Position numbers and translations under genes: made by a program
Part shown: positions 49,801 to 63,545 of the stretch, in pieces
Layout: each line of letters begins with the position of its first letter
Numbering within the stretch: position 1 is the first letter of the stretch
DNA from: Paraescarpia echinospica
Lineage: Eukaryota > Annelida > Polychaeta > Sabellida > Siboglinidae
Direction of reading: 5' to 3'
Assembly (NCBI GenBank): GCA_020002185.1
Contig: CM034533.1
Location: 75,860,908 to 75,924,907 of the forward strand
DNA length: 64,000 nucleotides
The notes under the pieces: generated by a model
Database searches by the model: none
What the model was told of the DNA's origin: nothing
Seen by the model: the letters and a program-made list of their open reading frames with translations, nothing else

Positions 49801-52800
49801 ACGAAACATACAGTACCTGTGTACCTCGCTACATACACACAACTTGTTCATACAATTAAACATACAGTACCTGTGTACCTCGCTACATACACACAACTTG
49901 TTCATACAATGAAACATACAGTACCTGTGTACCTCGCTACATACACACAACTTGTTCATACAATGAAACATACAGTACCTGTGTACCTCACTACATACAC
50001 ACAACTTGTGCATACAATGAAACATACAATACCTGTGTACCTCGCTACATACACACAACTTGTGCATACAATGAAACATACAGTACCTGTGTACCTCGCT
50101 ACATACACACAACTTGTGTATTCAATGAAACATACAGTACCTGTGTACCTCGCTACATACACACAACTTGTGCATACAATGAAACATACAATACCTGTGT
50201 ACCTCGCTACATACATACAACTTGTTCATACAATGAAACATACAGTACCTGTGTACCTCGCTACATACACACAACTTGTGCATACAATGAAACATACAGT
50301 ACCTGTGTACCTCGCTACATACACACAACTTGTTCATACAATGAAACATACAGTACCTGTGTACCTCGCTACATACACACAACTTGTGCATACAATGAAA
50401 CATACAATACCTGTGTACCTCGCTACATACACACAACTTGTGCATACAATGAAACATACAGTACCTATGTACCTCGCTACATACACACAACTTGTGCATA
50501 CAACAAAACATACAGTACCTGTGTACCTCGCTACATACACACAACTTGTTCATACAACGAAACATACAGTACCTGTGTACCTCGCTGCATACACACAACT
50601 TGTGCATACAACGAAACATACAGTACCTGTGTACCTCGCTACATACACACAACTTGTGCATACAATGAAACATACAGTACCTGTGTACCTTGCTACATAC
50701 AAACAACTTGTTCATACAATGAAACATACAGTACCTGTGTACCTCGCTACATACACACAACTTGTTCATACAATGAAACATACAGTACCTGTGTACCTCG
50801 CTACATACACACAACTTGTGCATACAACGAAACATACAGTACCTGTATACCTCGCTACATACACACAACTTGTTCATACAACGAAACATACAGTACTTGT
50901 GTACCTCGCTGCATACACACAACTTGTGCATACAACGAAACATACAGTACCTGTGTACCTCGCTACATACACACAACTTGTGCATACAATGAAACATACA
51001 GTACCTGTGTACCTCGCTACATACACACAACTTGTGCATACAACAAAACATACAGTACCTGTGTACCTCGCTACATACACACAACTTGTGTATTCAATGA
51101 AACACAGTACCTGTGTACCTCGCTACATACACACAACTTGTTCATACAACAAAACATACAGTACCTGTGTACCTCGCTACATACACACAACTTGTGTATT
51201 CAATGAAACATACAGTACCTGTGTACCTCGCTACATACACACAACTTGTGCATACAATGAAACATACAGTACCTGTGTACCTCGCTACATACACACAACT
51301 TGTGCATACAACGAAACATACAGTACCTGTGTACCTCGCTACATACACACAACTTGTTCATACAATGAAACATACAGTACCTGTGTACCTCGCTACATAC
51401 ACACAACTTGTGCATACAACGAAACATACAGTACCTGTGTACCTCGCTACATACACACAACTTGTGCATACAATGAAACATACAGTACCTGTGTACCTCG
51501 CTACATACACACAACTTGTGTATTCAATTAAACATACAGTACCTGTGTACCACACTACATACACCCCTACGTAAGTATACCACTAAGCAACTACAACTCT
51601 GCCATCACTCACCTGCTGGTCATATATTTTCTCGCGCTTCTCTGCAACCTCGTTGCTGATCAGCTGACCAATGTACTCAATGACCATCGTGTGCTTCTCG
51701 AGGTCACGGTCAGCAAACAGGCCGAGACCCTGGCAGTGGCAAAGGTATAATTTTGTTACAGAGCACAGTAGCGACTTGCCCACCTGACCAGATGACAAAT
51801 AGTATGTCACACCATTGTACATTTGTGGAGAAATATACTAGAAAAGAAAACAGTCAAAAGTGCTGCATGCACTAGTCAGTAACGACAATCTTTTGCAGGA
51901 ATTTCTTTAAATCCTCATCATGTCAATGCATTTTGCACAGGATATTTGGCACAACAAGACTGCCACTTCACTTTTGAAAAAACTTCAAAATACCAAGATT
52001 TAATATCCAATGTTAAGGTAAAACAAAATTATCTGACTTTCCACTGAAATAAGTGAAGTTTGCAGACCTTTTTTTACAACAAGGAATACATTTTTCTCTC
52101 CGATTTTTCTGGGACTTATACAAGCATAACCAAGCAACAGACAAGCCACACACACACCTGTACATTGGAGCGACGCAGGTAGACATTGCTGCGCCACTCT
52201 GTCTTGAGCCGACGGTACTGCTGTGACTTAGAGTGCACAAACTGCTTCATGTAGGGCGCATCCCCTGGGATCAGGGTGACCATCTGGGGCAGAGAACGCG
52301 TGCTGCTTGTCTGTAGTGTGTGCGACCTACAGGGGTAGCACCAGACATTTACATCTCCAGTCTCTGTATAATATATATATATATATATGTAAAGTTAAAC
52401 AAAAATAAGTAATCATGGTAAAGGTTCTTACAGGTTCTCTTCTGGCTTCTAGGCTGTACTGCCTCTTATGCCAGCTCTAACATTTGTCATTAGAGTTTAA
52501 TTTGTGCATGCATCTGACGAATTCCATGATAGGGATGGCACTGTATAGTCTAAGTTTAATTGGATGATATGGCCACAAATTATCTAATTTCCCTTCAAAC
52601 GGTTGCACCGATGGAGCGACAACCACAGACTGTGGGGGGCTGGTCCATACACCTGTGTATCATGTATAAATGAGTTGCACCGATGGAGCGACAACCACAG
52701 ACTGTGGGGGGGCTGGTCCATACACCTGTGTATCATGTATAAATGAGTTGCACCGATGGAGTGACAACCACAGACTGTGGGAGGCTGGTTCATACACCTG

Positions 52801-55800
52801 TGCATCATGTATAAATGAGTTGCACCGATGGAGCGACAACCACAGACTGTGGGAGGCTGGTCCATACACCTGTGCATCATGTATAAATGAGTTGCACCGA
52901 TGGAGCGACAACCACATACAGTGGGAGGCTGGTCCATACACCTGTGTATCATGTATAAATGAGTTGCACCGATGGAGCGACAACCACAGACTGTGGGAGG
53001 CTGGTCCATACACCTGTGTATCATGTATAAATGAGTTGCACCGATGGAGCGACAACCACAGACTGTGGGAGGCTGGTCCATACACCTGTGTATCATGTAT
53101 AAATGAGTTGCACCAATGGAGCGACAACCACAGACTGTGGGAGGCTGGTCCATACACCTGTGTATCATGTATAAATAAGTTGCACCGATGGAGCGACAAC
53201 CACAGACTGTGGGAGGCTGGTCCATACACCTGTGCATCATGTATAAATTAGTTGCACCGATGGAGCGACAACCACAGACTGTGGGAGGCTAGTCCATACA
53301 CCTGCGCATCATGTATAAATGAGTTGCACCGATGCAGCGACAACCACAGACTGTGGGAGGCTGGTCCATACACCTGTGCATCATATATAAATGAGTTGCA
53401 CCGATGGAGTGACAACCACAGACTGTGGGAGGCTGGTCCATACACCTGTGCATCATGTATAAATGAGTTGCACCGATGGAGCGACAACCACATACAGTGG
53501 GAGGCTGGTCCATACACCTGTGCATCATGTATAAATGAGTTGCACCGATGGAGCGACAACCACAGACTGTGGGAGGCTGGTCCATACACCTGTGTATCAT
53601 GTATAAATGAGTTGCACCAATGGAGCGACAACCACATACAGTGGGAGGCTGGTCCATACACCTGTGTATCATGTATAAATGAGTTGCACCAATGGAGCGA
53701 CAACCACAGACTGTGGGAGGCTAGTCCATACACCTGTGCATCATGTATAAATGAGTTGCACCAATGGAGCGACAACCACAGACTGTGGGAGGCTGGTCCA
53801 TACACCTGTGTATCATGTATAAATGAGTTGCACCGATGGAGCGACAACCACAGACTGTGGGGGGCTGGTCCATACACCTGTGTATCATGTATAAATGAGT
53901 TGCACCGATGGAGCGACAACCACAGACTGTGGGAGGCTAGTCCATACACCTGTGTATCATGTATAAACGAGTTGCACCGATGGAGTGATAACCACAGACT
54001 GTGGGAGGCTGGTCCAATCACCTGTGTATCATGTATAAATAAGTTGCACCGATGGAGCGACAACCACAGACTGTGGGAGGCTGGTCCATACACCTGTGCA
54101 TCATGTATAAATTAGTTGCACCGATGGAGCGACAACCACAGACTGTGGGAGGCTAGTCCATACACCTGCGCATCATGTATAAATGAGTTGCACCGATGCA
54201 GCGACAACCACAGACTGTGGGAGGCTGGTCCATACACCTGTGCATCATATATAAATGAGTTGCACCGATGGAGTGACAACCACAGACTGTGGGAGGCTGG
54301 TCCATACACCTGTGCATCATGTATAAATGAGTTGCCACCCGATGGGCGACAACCACATACAGTGGGAGGCTGGTCGGTCCATACACCGCAATGCATCATG
54401 TATAATAAATGAGTTGCACCGATGGGCGACAACCACCACCACAGACTGTGGGGCTGTCCATACACCTGTGCATCATGTATAAATGATTTTGCACCAATGG
54501 GTGACAACCACAGACTGTGGGAGGCTGTGGTCCGCTTTGCCTGTGCATCATACTTATAAAATGGGTTACCGAATGGGCAAACCACAGCCACGGTGGGGCT
54601 GGTCCATACACCTGTGCATCATGTATAAATGAGTTGCACCGATGGAGCGACAACCACAGACTGTGGGAGGCTGGTCCATACACCTGTGTATCATGTATAA
54701 ATGAGTTGCACCAATGGAGCGACAACCACATACAGTGGGAGGCTGGTCCATACACCTGTGTATCAAGTATAAATGAGTTGCACCAATGGAGCGACAACCA
54801 CAGACTGTGGGAGGCTAGTCCATACACCTGTGCATCATGTATAAATGAGTTGCACCAATGGAGCGACAACCACAGACTGTGGGAGGCTGGTCCATACACC
54901 TGTGTATCATGTATAAATGAGTTGCACCGATGGAGCGACAACCACAGACTGTGGGAGGCTGGTCCATACACCTGTGTATCATGTATAAATGAGTTGCACC
55001 GATGGAGCGACAACCACAGACTGTGGGGGGCTGGTCCATACACCTGTGTATCATGTATAAATGAGTTGCACCGATGGAGCGACAACCACAGACTGTGGGA
55101 GGCTAGTCCATACACCTGCGCATCATGTATAAATGAGTTGCACCGATGGAGCGACAACCACAGACTGTGGTAGGCTGGTCCATACACCTGTGCATCATAT
55201 ATAAATGAGTTGCACCGATGGAGTGACAACCACAGACTGTGGGAGGCTGGTCCATACACCTGTGCATAATGTATAAATGAGTTGCACCGATGGAGCGACA
55301 ACCACATACAGTGGGAGGCTGGTCCAATGACCTGTGCATCATGTATAAATGAGTTGCACCAATGGAGCGACAACCACAGACTGTGGGAGGCTGGTCCATA
55401 CACCTGTGTATCATGTATAAATGAGTTGCACCGATGGAGTGACAACCACAGACTGTGGGAGGCTAGTCCATACACCTGTGTATCATGTATAAATGAGTTG
55501 CACCAATGGAGCGACAACCACATACAGTGGGAGGCTGGTCCATACACCTGTGTATCATGTATAAATGAGTTGCACCGATGGAGCGACAACCACAGACTGT
55601 GGGAGGCTGGTCCATACACCTGTGTATCATGTATAAATGAGTTGCACCGATGGAGCGACAACCACAGTGGGAGGCTGGTCCATACACCTGTGCATCATGT
55701 ATAAATGAGTTGCACCGATGGAGCGACAACCACAGACTGTGGGAGGCTGGTCCATACACCTGTGTATCATGTATAAATGAGTTGCACCAATGGAGCGACA

Positions 55801-58800
55801 ACCACATACAGTGGGAGGCTGGTCCATACACCTGTGCATCATGTATAAATGAGTTGCACCGATGGAGCGACAACCACAGACTGTGGGAGGCTGGTCCATA
55901 CACCTGTGTATCATGTATAAATGAGTTGCACCAATGGAGCGACAACCACATACAGTGGGAGGCTGGTCCATACACCTGTGTATCAAGTATAAATGAGTTG
56001 CACCAATGGAGCGACAACCACAGACTGTGGGAGGCTGGTCCATACACCTGTGCATCATGTATAAATGAGTTGCACCAATGGAGTGACAACCACAGACTGT
56101 GGGAGGCTGGTCCATACACCTGTGTATCATGTATAAATGAGTTGCACCGATGGAGCGACAACCACAGACTGTGGGGGGCTGGTCCATACACCTGTGTATC
56201 ATGTATAAATGAGTTGCACCGATGGAGCGACAACCACAGACTGTGGGAGGCTGGTCCATACACCTGTGTATCATGTATAAACGAGTTGCACCGATGGAGT
56301 GATAACCACAGACTGTGGGAGGCTGGTCCATACACCTGTGTATCATGTATAAATAAGTTGCACCGATGGAGCGACAACCACAGACTGTGGGAGGCTGGTC
56401 CATACACCTGTGCATCATGTATAAATTAGTTGCACCGATGGAGCGACAACCACAGACTGTGGGAGGCTAGTCCATACACCTGCGCATCATGTATAAATGA
56501 GTTGCACCGATGGAGCGACAACCACAGACTGTGGGAGGCTGGTCCATACACCTGTGCATCATGTATAAATGAGTTGCACCGATGGAGTGACAACCACAGA
56601 CTGTGGGAGGCTGGTCCATACACCTGTGCATCATGTATAAATGAGTTGCACCGATGGAGCGACAACCACATACAGTGGGAGGCTGGTCCATACACCTGTG
56701 CATCATGTATAAATGAGTTGCACCGATGGAGCGACAACCACAGACTGTGGGAGGCTGGTCCATACACCTGTGCATCATGTATAAATGAGTTGCACCAATG
56801 GAGTGACAACCACAGACTGTGGGAGGCTGGTCCATACACCTGTGCATCATGTATAAATGAGTTGCACCGATGGAGCGACAACCACATACAGTGGGAGGCT
56901 GGTCCATACACCTGTGCATCATGTATAAATGAGTTGCACCAATGGAGCGACAACCACAGACTGTGGGAGGCTGGTCCATACACCTGTGTATCATGTATAA
57001 ATGAGTTGCACCGATGGAGTGACAACCACAGACTGTGGGAGGCTAGTCCATACACCTGTGTATCATGTATAAATGAGTTGCACCAATGGAGCGACAACCA
57101 CATACAGTGGGAGGCTGGTCCATACACCTGTGTATCATGTATAAATGAGTTGCACCGATAGAGCGACAACCACAGACTGTGGGAGGCTGGCCCATACACC
57201 TGTGTATCATGTATAAATGAGTTGCACCAATGGAGCGACAACCACAGACTGTGGGAGGCTGGTCCATACACCTGTGTATCATGTATAAATGAATTGCACC
57301 GATGGAGTGACAACCACAGACTGTGGGAGGCTAGTCCATAATCCTGTGCATCATGTATAAATGAGTTGCACCGATGGAGCGACAACCACAGACTGTGGGA
57401 GGCTGGTCCATACACCTGTGCATCATGTATAAATGAGTTGCACCGATGGAGCGACAACCACAGACTGTGGGAGGCTGGTCCATACACCTGTGCATCATGT
57501 ATAAGTGAGTTGCAACGATGGAGCGACAACCACAGACTGTAGGAGGCTAGTCCATACACCTGTGTATCATGTATAAACGAGTTGCACCGATGGAGTGACA
57601 ACCACAGACTGTAGGAGGCTAGTCCATACATCTGTGTATCATGTATAAATGAGTTGCACCGATGGAGTGACAACCACAGACTGTGGGAGGCTGGTCCATA
57701 CACCTGCGTATCATGTATAAATGAGTTGCACCGATGGAGTGACAACCACAGACTGTGGGAGGCTGGTCCATACACCTGTGTATCATGTATAAATGAGTTG
57801 CACCGATGGAGCGACAACCACAGACTGTGGGAGGCTAGTCCATACACATGTGTATCATGTATAAATGAGATGCACCGATGGAGCGACAACCCCAGACTGT
57901 GGGAGGCTAGTCCATACACCTGTGTATCATGTATAAATGAGTTGTGTATATGAGTTTTTATGTTTAATCGACATCGTCCTTTGACAATTGTTAAGTGGTG
58001 CCCTCTCGTACGTGATTTGTTACCCCTCAGTCATAAAGTTTGATGAGACTGCAGTATGTAAATGCATGTAAAACCAGATAGTTGACAATTTGTAGGTGGA
58101 ACTGACTTGATCTGTTAGTTCATGTATACAGCACAGCTGAGTTAGGTGACAACTGCAATTACAAGTGACACTGTGATCTTCCATCCAACTTAGCGTGGCC
58201 AAAACAAATCATGGATTATGTACTATGAAAATGTTACTATGTTAATGGTAGCTTTACCATTCTATAAATAGAAAGTAATTGTACCTAAATGTATGAACTT
58301 GCTGTGTAGTTTCAAATATAATGTCTGGAGAATTGTAATCAAAATCAAGCCTTATGGACATGCGTTAGCAAGTTATTAAAACATGTAACAAAGACTTGCA
58401 TTAACCCATTAAAATTACGGTAGACTACTTCAAAAAACACTGCGGGGATGACATAACAGTACCTCTTTAAAACTGTCTACTACTGACAAATTTCACACAA
58501 GTATTTCCATATTATAAATCATTACAATTGGGGTAGACTAAAGAACACAAGTACAATCAAATTTTGCTTTACGGTCACCTCGGTAATACAGCCACCTCGC
58601 AATTAAGGTCAACAGGACAGTCCCAAATTTGTTCCATGCACAAATCGAGTACAGGAAACTGTCATCTCGCTAATCAGGTCACTTCTGTCTAGTGCCAACG
58701 GAGACCTTAATGCTGAGGTTCCACTGCACACAGAAAATTATCTTAAGAAAAAAGCTGAACTAATCGACCGCGACTGTGTGCCAGCGATGGTTGTCTTACC

Positions 58801-60793
58801 GGCGGAAGTGTCGCTGTGAATGTTTGGGTTCGGAGCGGGCACAGCCTGTGGGGTTGATAGTGAGGGGTTGCTCAATCAGAAGGGAACGCCCAAACTTGAT
58901 GTTGTAGTTACTGCACAGCTCAATACACGACAACTAAAAGACACAACAGAGATATCAATGAAAACAAGTTATACCTTTCTCTGAGCCGGCAATTCCAGAT
59001 CTGGTGTAAAATGTTTTGTTTTCTTTGGAGCAGCCCTCTAAGTTGTGACTGAATTGGTCGCATATATGTGAAAGTTTTTTCTGTTTGGCGACTGACACAT
59101 TATATACAGTTGCCTGCTGGTGACTGCGACGAGTCTGTAATAACAGATCATGCGTTGTCATTTACCGTTTCATAAACCATGTGTTGTCGTTTCTTGGAAA
59201 CATTGTAAACGTTACTGACTTTTTTGGCGATATTTTGAAACAAACATGATTACCCTGCAACGGTATTTTTTATTTTGGTGGATTTATGACACAGGATTTT
59301 TAAAACGCGTCAGGCAAATAGTTACGAAGTGTCATGGCGCCCGTAGTACCTCGTGTCAACCGATGTAAACGGGGACGCGAGCGTAAGGCGCTAACATAAA
59401 CCGTTTCGCGATCATTGTCTGGCTGTACGCTAAGCACATTGAAGACATGTTGCTAATTAAATATAGTTGTCACATCGTTAGAATGCACATAAGTGTACAT
59501 AGTCCGGTTTCGAATACAAAACTCCAAGGAATAACAACTCAAAAGTGATATAGTCCACGTTTCGTAGTTCTCACAAGTTCAAAATGGCATTATAATAGTT
59601 GAACAAAACTGTCAGTGAAACAGTATTAGTGATTTAAACATTCATAACTGTAATTTACATTTGTTAACTTATATATTAAGCACTGCTGCATTAGAAACAA
59701 CCAGTCATTTATGTTATTGTGTGAGAGGAATCATTTTATTATCTAAATTGATTATGTATGGTTGTTACTGTGTTGCAAATATTGCACAAATAAATGTTCG
59801 AAAAGTTAACCACACAGTAAAACAGTATTATATAGATGCATAGATCACAATATTGTGATATTTTAAATATTTGACAAAATGTATTATTTCTCAAACTTAA
59901 CTTTGAAATAAATTATTACTTTTCTGAACAGAAATGGGTTTCTTTTTCACTTTAAACAGGAAAGTGTCATTTGACAAGGAAAATGCATCATTTTTCTGAA
60001 ACAGACTTCTGAAATGGAATTTGCCTTTTTTGAAACGGAAAATCAGTGTCCCTATACAAACATGTGTATATTTACGGTAATTATTGGTAATTTCAGGGAT
60101 TCCACATATGACTGTTATTAATTTGCCAATGTACCGTGTTATAATGCATAAAGTTAGTATCTGGCCACATATTCATACGTTTTTAATTTATTTAAATTTC
60201 AAAGACACATCTGTCGTTAATTTGGATTAAATTTTAACTGAAAACACAATTACACACATATGCACGCACAATTACTTGGCTCCTACTTTTTAAATTTGGC
60301 TCCTACACAAATGTAGATAGGAACCAGTTGGCTCCTAGCAACTTAGAGGGCTGCTTTGGAGGTTGACATAGTACGCACAAAACACAATCAGAGAAGTGGA
60401 TTTTGCCAAGCAATATAAGAAATCTGGCTGACAAACTTATATGTCAGTCAGAAGATCTCAACTATTCTAAAATGTTAAACACATATTTCAGGTTGAAAAT
60501 CAGAGTTAAAATGCTGCGATATGACTAACCTTCTATGAAAACAACTAACAACATTGACACTTTCTTGCATTTTACACAAAATTATAAGAATAAATCATCG
60601 TCATGGTACATAAAACAACAAGGGTGAGAATGGACACGTATGTTTCTATATCTCACCGATTCTATGACCCAGACAATGGCAGGCTCTGTCAGCCCAAACA
60701 GGTCCTCTCCCAACAGGTAGGAAGGGAAGACCTTGACGAGGTCGCTCTCCCTCCGCATCTGCTCCATCGGCTCCAGCACATGGAGCCACACCT
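43755..60793 (-). CDS. KMT2C/D: KMT2C/D-type histone H3K4 methyltransferase, C-terminal exons
   Basis: This is the 3' end of a nuclear trithorax-related (MLL3/4, trr) methyltransferase that methylates H3K4 at enhancers. Exons in transcript order are 60793-60657, 58933-58800, 52326-52158, 51729-51613, 48186-48004 and 43847-43755. They encode part of the FYR region ([16 protein letters not shown]), [29 protein letters not shown], then the SET domain ([43 protein letters not shown]) and the post-SET ([13 protein letters not shown]). All phases match. Upstream exons lie beyond the window or were not found. Introns carry arrays of 54 and 72 bp. Confidence 0.93.
43848..45389 (-). other. KMT2C/D-like intron, right of the last exon
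   Basis: No gene was recognised. A perfect 18-bp inverted pair (43944-43961 and 44119-44136, GTCCGATATCAGACAAAA) encloses 157 bases and could be a small foldback element. The rest is AT-rich. Confidence 0.45.
45390..47230 (+). mobile_element. 5'-truncated CR1/Jockey-type LINE, reverse transcriptase damaged
   Basis: Reverse transcriptase pieces occur in order in two or three frames: [19 protein letters not shown] (about 45960), [20 protein letters not shown] (about 46165), [20 protein letters not shown] (about 46345), then the thumb and C-terminal region ([10 protein letters not shown], about 46790). A frame shift follows QHGFF at about 46075. The FADD catalytic motif is reduced to a truncated GGATGATACAA at about 46423-46433, after a deletion that also shifts the frame. 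The element is inactive and lies in KMT2C/D-like intronic DNA in the opposite orientation. Confidence 0.85.
47305..47615 (+). mobile_element. Second fragment of the same LINE
   Basis: The stretch repeats 46168-46455 with the same [11 protein letters not shown] and [10 protein letters not shown] regions but other small deletions, and here GCGGTTGATAC replaces FADDT. It starts within 80 bases of the 3' end of the first copy. Confidence 0.8.
47616..48003 (-). other. KMT2C/D-like intron near the SET exon
   Basis: No feature is recognised apart from a short GGCCGCC-rich inverted pair at about 47880-47920. Confidence 0.4.
48004..48186 (-). CDS. KMT2C/D: KMT2C/D-like exon (SET catalytic core)
   Basis: The acceptor TCTGCAG precedes 48186 and the donor GAG|GTGAGC follows 48004. 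It encodes [18 protein letters not shown] and the cofactor-binding [16 protein letters not shown]. Confidence 0.95.
48590..51565. repeat. 54-bp tandem array, about 55 copies, in a KMT2C/D-like intron
   Basis: The unit CTTGTGCATACAATGAAACA then TACAGTACCTGTGTACCTCG then CTACATACACACAA repeats with point changes such as GTTCATAC, GTATTC and CAACGAAA. On the sense (minus) strand each unit contains CACAG|GTACTG. Both strands are open in several frames because 54 is 3n; the repetitive peptides are not genes. It separates the first and second SET exons. Confidence 0.97.
51613..51729 (-). CDS. KMT2C/D: KMT2C/D-like exon (SET domain start)
   Basis: The acceptor TGCCAG precedes 51729 and the donor CAG|GTGAGT follows 51613. 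Thirty-nine whole codons encode [20 protein letters not shown] and the following helix to DQQ. Confidence 0.95.
52158..52326 (-). CDS. KMT2C/D: KMT2C/D-like exon (pre-SET)
   Basis: The acceptor CCCTGTAG precedes 52326 and the donor CAG|GTGTGT follows 52158. It encodes [20 protein letters not shown] and [10 protein letters not shown]. The start is fixed by the phase left from the 58800 exon. Confidence 0.9.
52600..57950. repeat. 72-bp tandem array, about 74 copies, in a KMT2C/D-like intron
   Basis: The unit TTGCACCGATGGAGCGACAA, CCACAGACTGTGGGAGGCTG, GTCCATACACCTGTGTATCA, TGTATAAATGAG varies at a few sites. A rare ATTAG variant recurs at 53248, 54112 and 56426, and the first two are exactly 12 units apart. 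On the sense strand each unit has CACAG|GTGTAT. It fills most of the intron between the [11 protein letters not shown] and pre-SET exons. Confidence 0.97.
57951..58799 (-). other. KMT2C/D-like intron, unannotated
   Basis: AT-rich sequence. No repeat family or gene is recognised. Confidence 0.4.
58800..58933 (-). CDS. KMT2C/D: KMT2C/D-like exon ([11 protein letters not shown])
   Basis: The acceptor CTTTTAG precedes 58933 and the donor CG|GTAAGA follows 58800. It encodes [20 protein letters not shown] and [11 protein letters not shown], the hallmark block before SET in KMT2C/D. Confidence 0.92.
58934..60656 (-). other. KMT2C/D-like intron, unannotated
   Basis: AT-rich with no recognised gene. 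GGCTCCTA is repeated around 60280-60340. Confidence 0.4.
60657..60793 (-). CDS. KMT2C/D: KMT2C/D-like exon (FYR region)
   Basis: The acceptor CTCTTGTAG lies before 60793 and the donor TCG|GTGAGA follows 60657. It encodes [20 protein letters not shown] and [15 protein letters not shown]. The incoming phase needs one base from an unseen upstream exon. Confidence 0.9.
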
Positions 60794-62204
60794 CTACAAG
60801 AGACAACCAACACATACATTGGACCAGGGATTGATCAGGAAAAAGACATGCATCATAGATAGAACTATGCACCTTTTCGAAATCTGATGTGCCCCAAATA
60901 AGTTGATTGATAGTATGATCACTTAAATAACCTGATAAATGTGAACATTACATTTCCTTAATATTAGGCATGTAATCACGTTATTATTTAAATTGTTTGA
61001 ATTATATCCAGGACTGCCCATGTGATATATTTCTTGGTACAAAACATATAACCATCAATATCAGTGCTCAGAAATGTTCAGGTTTTTTCAAAATCTGTAA
61101 CATTACAAAACTAGACACATTCTGGGTTGGTATGCCCCATTTTTCATGGATTGGTTATGCTACTTCAGTCTAGTGCTCCAAGGATAGGGAGATTCTGTTT
61201 GTGTCACTGAGTAACAATGATTCACATACGAGAGTCCCAACTAAAAATTGTCAAAGAACCATGTTGCTTATGGATTTTGAGATTGACAAATCCTTTTGTT
61301 TTGATGCGCCTCTGAGCTTGATTTCCAGGGATTTAGGCGTAATAGAAGTTATCTTATTATTATTATTAATTAAACATTAAAAAACTCATTGACATACCGG
61401 TGAACAAATATATGGAATAGCCTCAGTCAGTTTGAGGTTGAGATTGCATCGGTGCAGTCTTTTGAGAGGAAATTTGATTATAAGTTGGGGGAAAATCACC
61501 AATTAAATTAGCCAAATTAAGTTATACTATAAAGTAAGACTGTTACATGTAAGACTAGAACATAGCAGTCTTTTTTCCAAAGTTTATGACCAAAGGTGAC
61601 GGGGGCATTTGTAATGAATGTACTATTTCTGTGTCTTGGTGACGGAGGCATGATTGATAAACATGCTTTTTAAAGTGTTTATTTTTTGTTTATAATGTAC
61701 TCCCAATTGTAATATTTAGCATACATGAATTTTAACATGTGCATATAGTGTATATGTACGGATGGACAATATTTTGTATTGATATGAACAGATCGCATTT
61801 TGTTCTGCAAGAAAGTTGACGATGAGTGATAATGTGGTGTTGGCTGCAACAAACACTGTTCATGGTGCTCGACTAAAGCTTATAAACAATGTCAACGACA
61901 GGCAAAGGGTAGGAAAGGCACGAGGGTATTGATTCGACTGGTCTCAATGTCCACTGTAAGATGTAATTTAAATAACTCCATTCAGGCCACTGTTCTGTTT
62001 GTTGTCCGCGCAGCCTTTGTCTGAGTTCGGGTGCAGATTGGTGCAAACCAGAGTGCTATTTGGGTTTCAAAACGCGTTAAAAAGCTTAAGACGCAATATT
62101 TTTATAGCGTAAATATGCCTGGGGTGATGTGGAATGATATCATTATTGCATCGACGTGTCAAATTTAGGCAAAACTATAGTTAATAATGGCAAAATCAAT
62201 GTGG
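60794..62204 (-). other. Region left of the 41-bp array, with a LINE tail remnant
   Basis: About 61385-61485 (+) reads NIWNSLSQFEVEIASVQSFE, typical of the C-terminal end of LINE ORF2 products, and is presumed a dead fragment. A block at 61290-61345 is an inverted relative of 48378-48432 (GAGGCGCATCA on one strand). Nothing else is recognised. Confidence 0.4.
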
Positions 62205-63545
62205 GCCAACACAGAATGGACCCACCTCTACAAGGGACAACCAACCAACATATAGAATGGACACACCTCTAAAAGAGACAACCAACAAACACATAGAATG
62301 GACACACCTCTACAAGAGACAACCAACCAACACATAGAATGGACACACCTCTACAAGGGACAACCAACCAAAACATAGAATGAACACACCTCTACATGGG
62401 ACAACCAACCAACACATAGAATGGACACACCTTTACAAGAGACAACCAACCAACACATAGAATGGACACACCTCTACAATGGACAACCAACCAACACATA
62501 GAATGGACACACCTCTACAAGGGACAACCAACCAACACATAGAATGGACACACCTCTACAAGGGACAACCAACCAACACATAGAATGGACACACCTCTAC
62601 AAGGGACAACCAACCAACCAACACATAGAATGGACACACCTTTACAAGGGACAACCAACCAACACATAGAATGGACATACCTCTACAAGGGACAACCAAC
62701 CAACACATAGAATGGACACACCTCTACAAGAGACAACCAACCAACACATAGAATGGACACACCTCTACAAGGGACAACCAACCAACACATAGAATGGACA
62801 CACCTCTACAAGAGACAACCAACCAACACATAGAATGGACAGACCTCTACAAGGGACAACCAACCAACAAATAGAATGGACACACCTCTACAAGGGACAA
62901 CCAACCAACACATAGAATGGACACACCTCTACAAGGGACAACCAACCAACAAATAGAATGGACACACCTCTACAAGGGACAACCAACCAACAAATAGAAT
63001 GGACACACCTTTACAAGGGACAACCAACCAACACATAGAATGGACACACCTCTACAAGGGACAACCAACCAACACATAGAATGGACACACCTCTACAAGA
63101 GACAACCAACCAACACATAGAATGGACACATCTCTACAAGAAACAACCAACCAACACATAGAATGAACACACCTCTACAAGAGACAACCAACAAACACAG
63201 AAAGGACACACCTCTACAAGAGACAACCAACCAACACATAGAATTGACACACCTCTACAAGAGACAACAAACCAAAGCATAGAATGGGCACACCTCTACA
63301 AGAGATAACCAACAAACACATAGACTAGACACACCTGTACAAGAGACAACCAACAAACACATTGAATGGACACACCTGTACAAGAGACAACCAACAAACA
63401 CATGGAATGGACACACCTCTACAAGAGACAACCAACAAACACATTGAATGGACAAACCTGTACAAGAGACAACCAACAAACACATAGAATGGACACACCT
63501 CTACAAGAGACAACCATCAAACACATAGAATGGACACATACAAGA
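62205..63545 (-). repeat. 41-bp tandem array, about 32 copies, derived from a KMT2C/D-like splice acceptor
   Basis: The plus-strand unit is AATGGACACACCTCTACAAG then GGACAACCAACCAACACATAG. Read on the minus strand each unit contains GGTTGTC(T/C)CTTGTAG|AGGTGTG, the same bases as the acceptor and first exon bases at 60793 (plus strand CACACCTCTACAAGAGACAACCAAC at about 60788-60812). Confidence 0.92.

Noticed and set aside
48375..51574. Very long open frames on both strands with repeating peptides such as [17 protein letters not shown]
   Set aside because: They are produced by a 54-bp tandem array (multiple of three) inside an intron and stay open in several frames on both strands. That is a repeat signature, not coding selection.
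52584..57953. Repetitive open frames ([15 protein letters not shown] and others) over the 72-bp array
   Set aside because: Same reason: an in-phase satellite within a KMT2C/D-like intron, with open frames on both strands.
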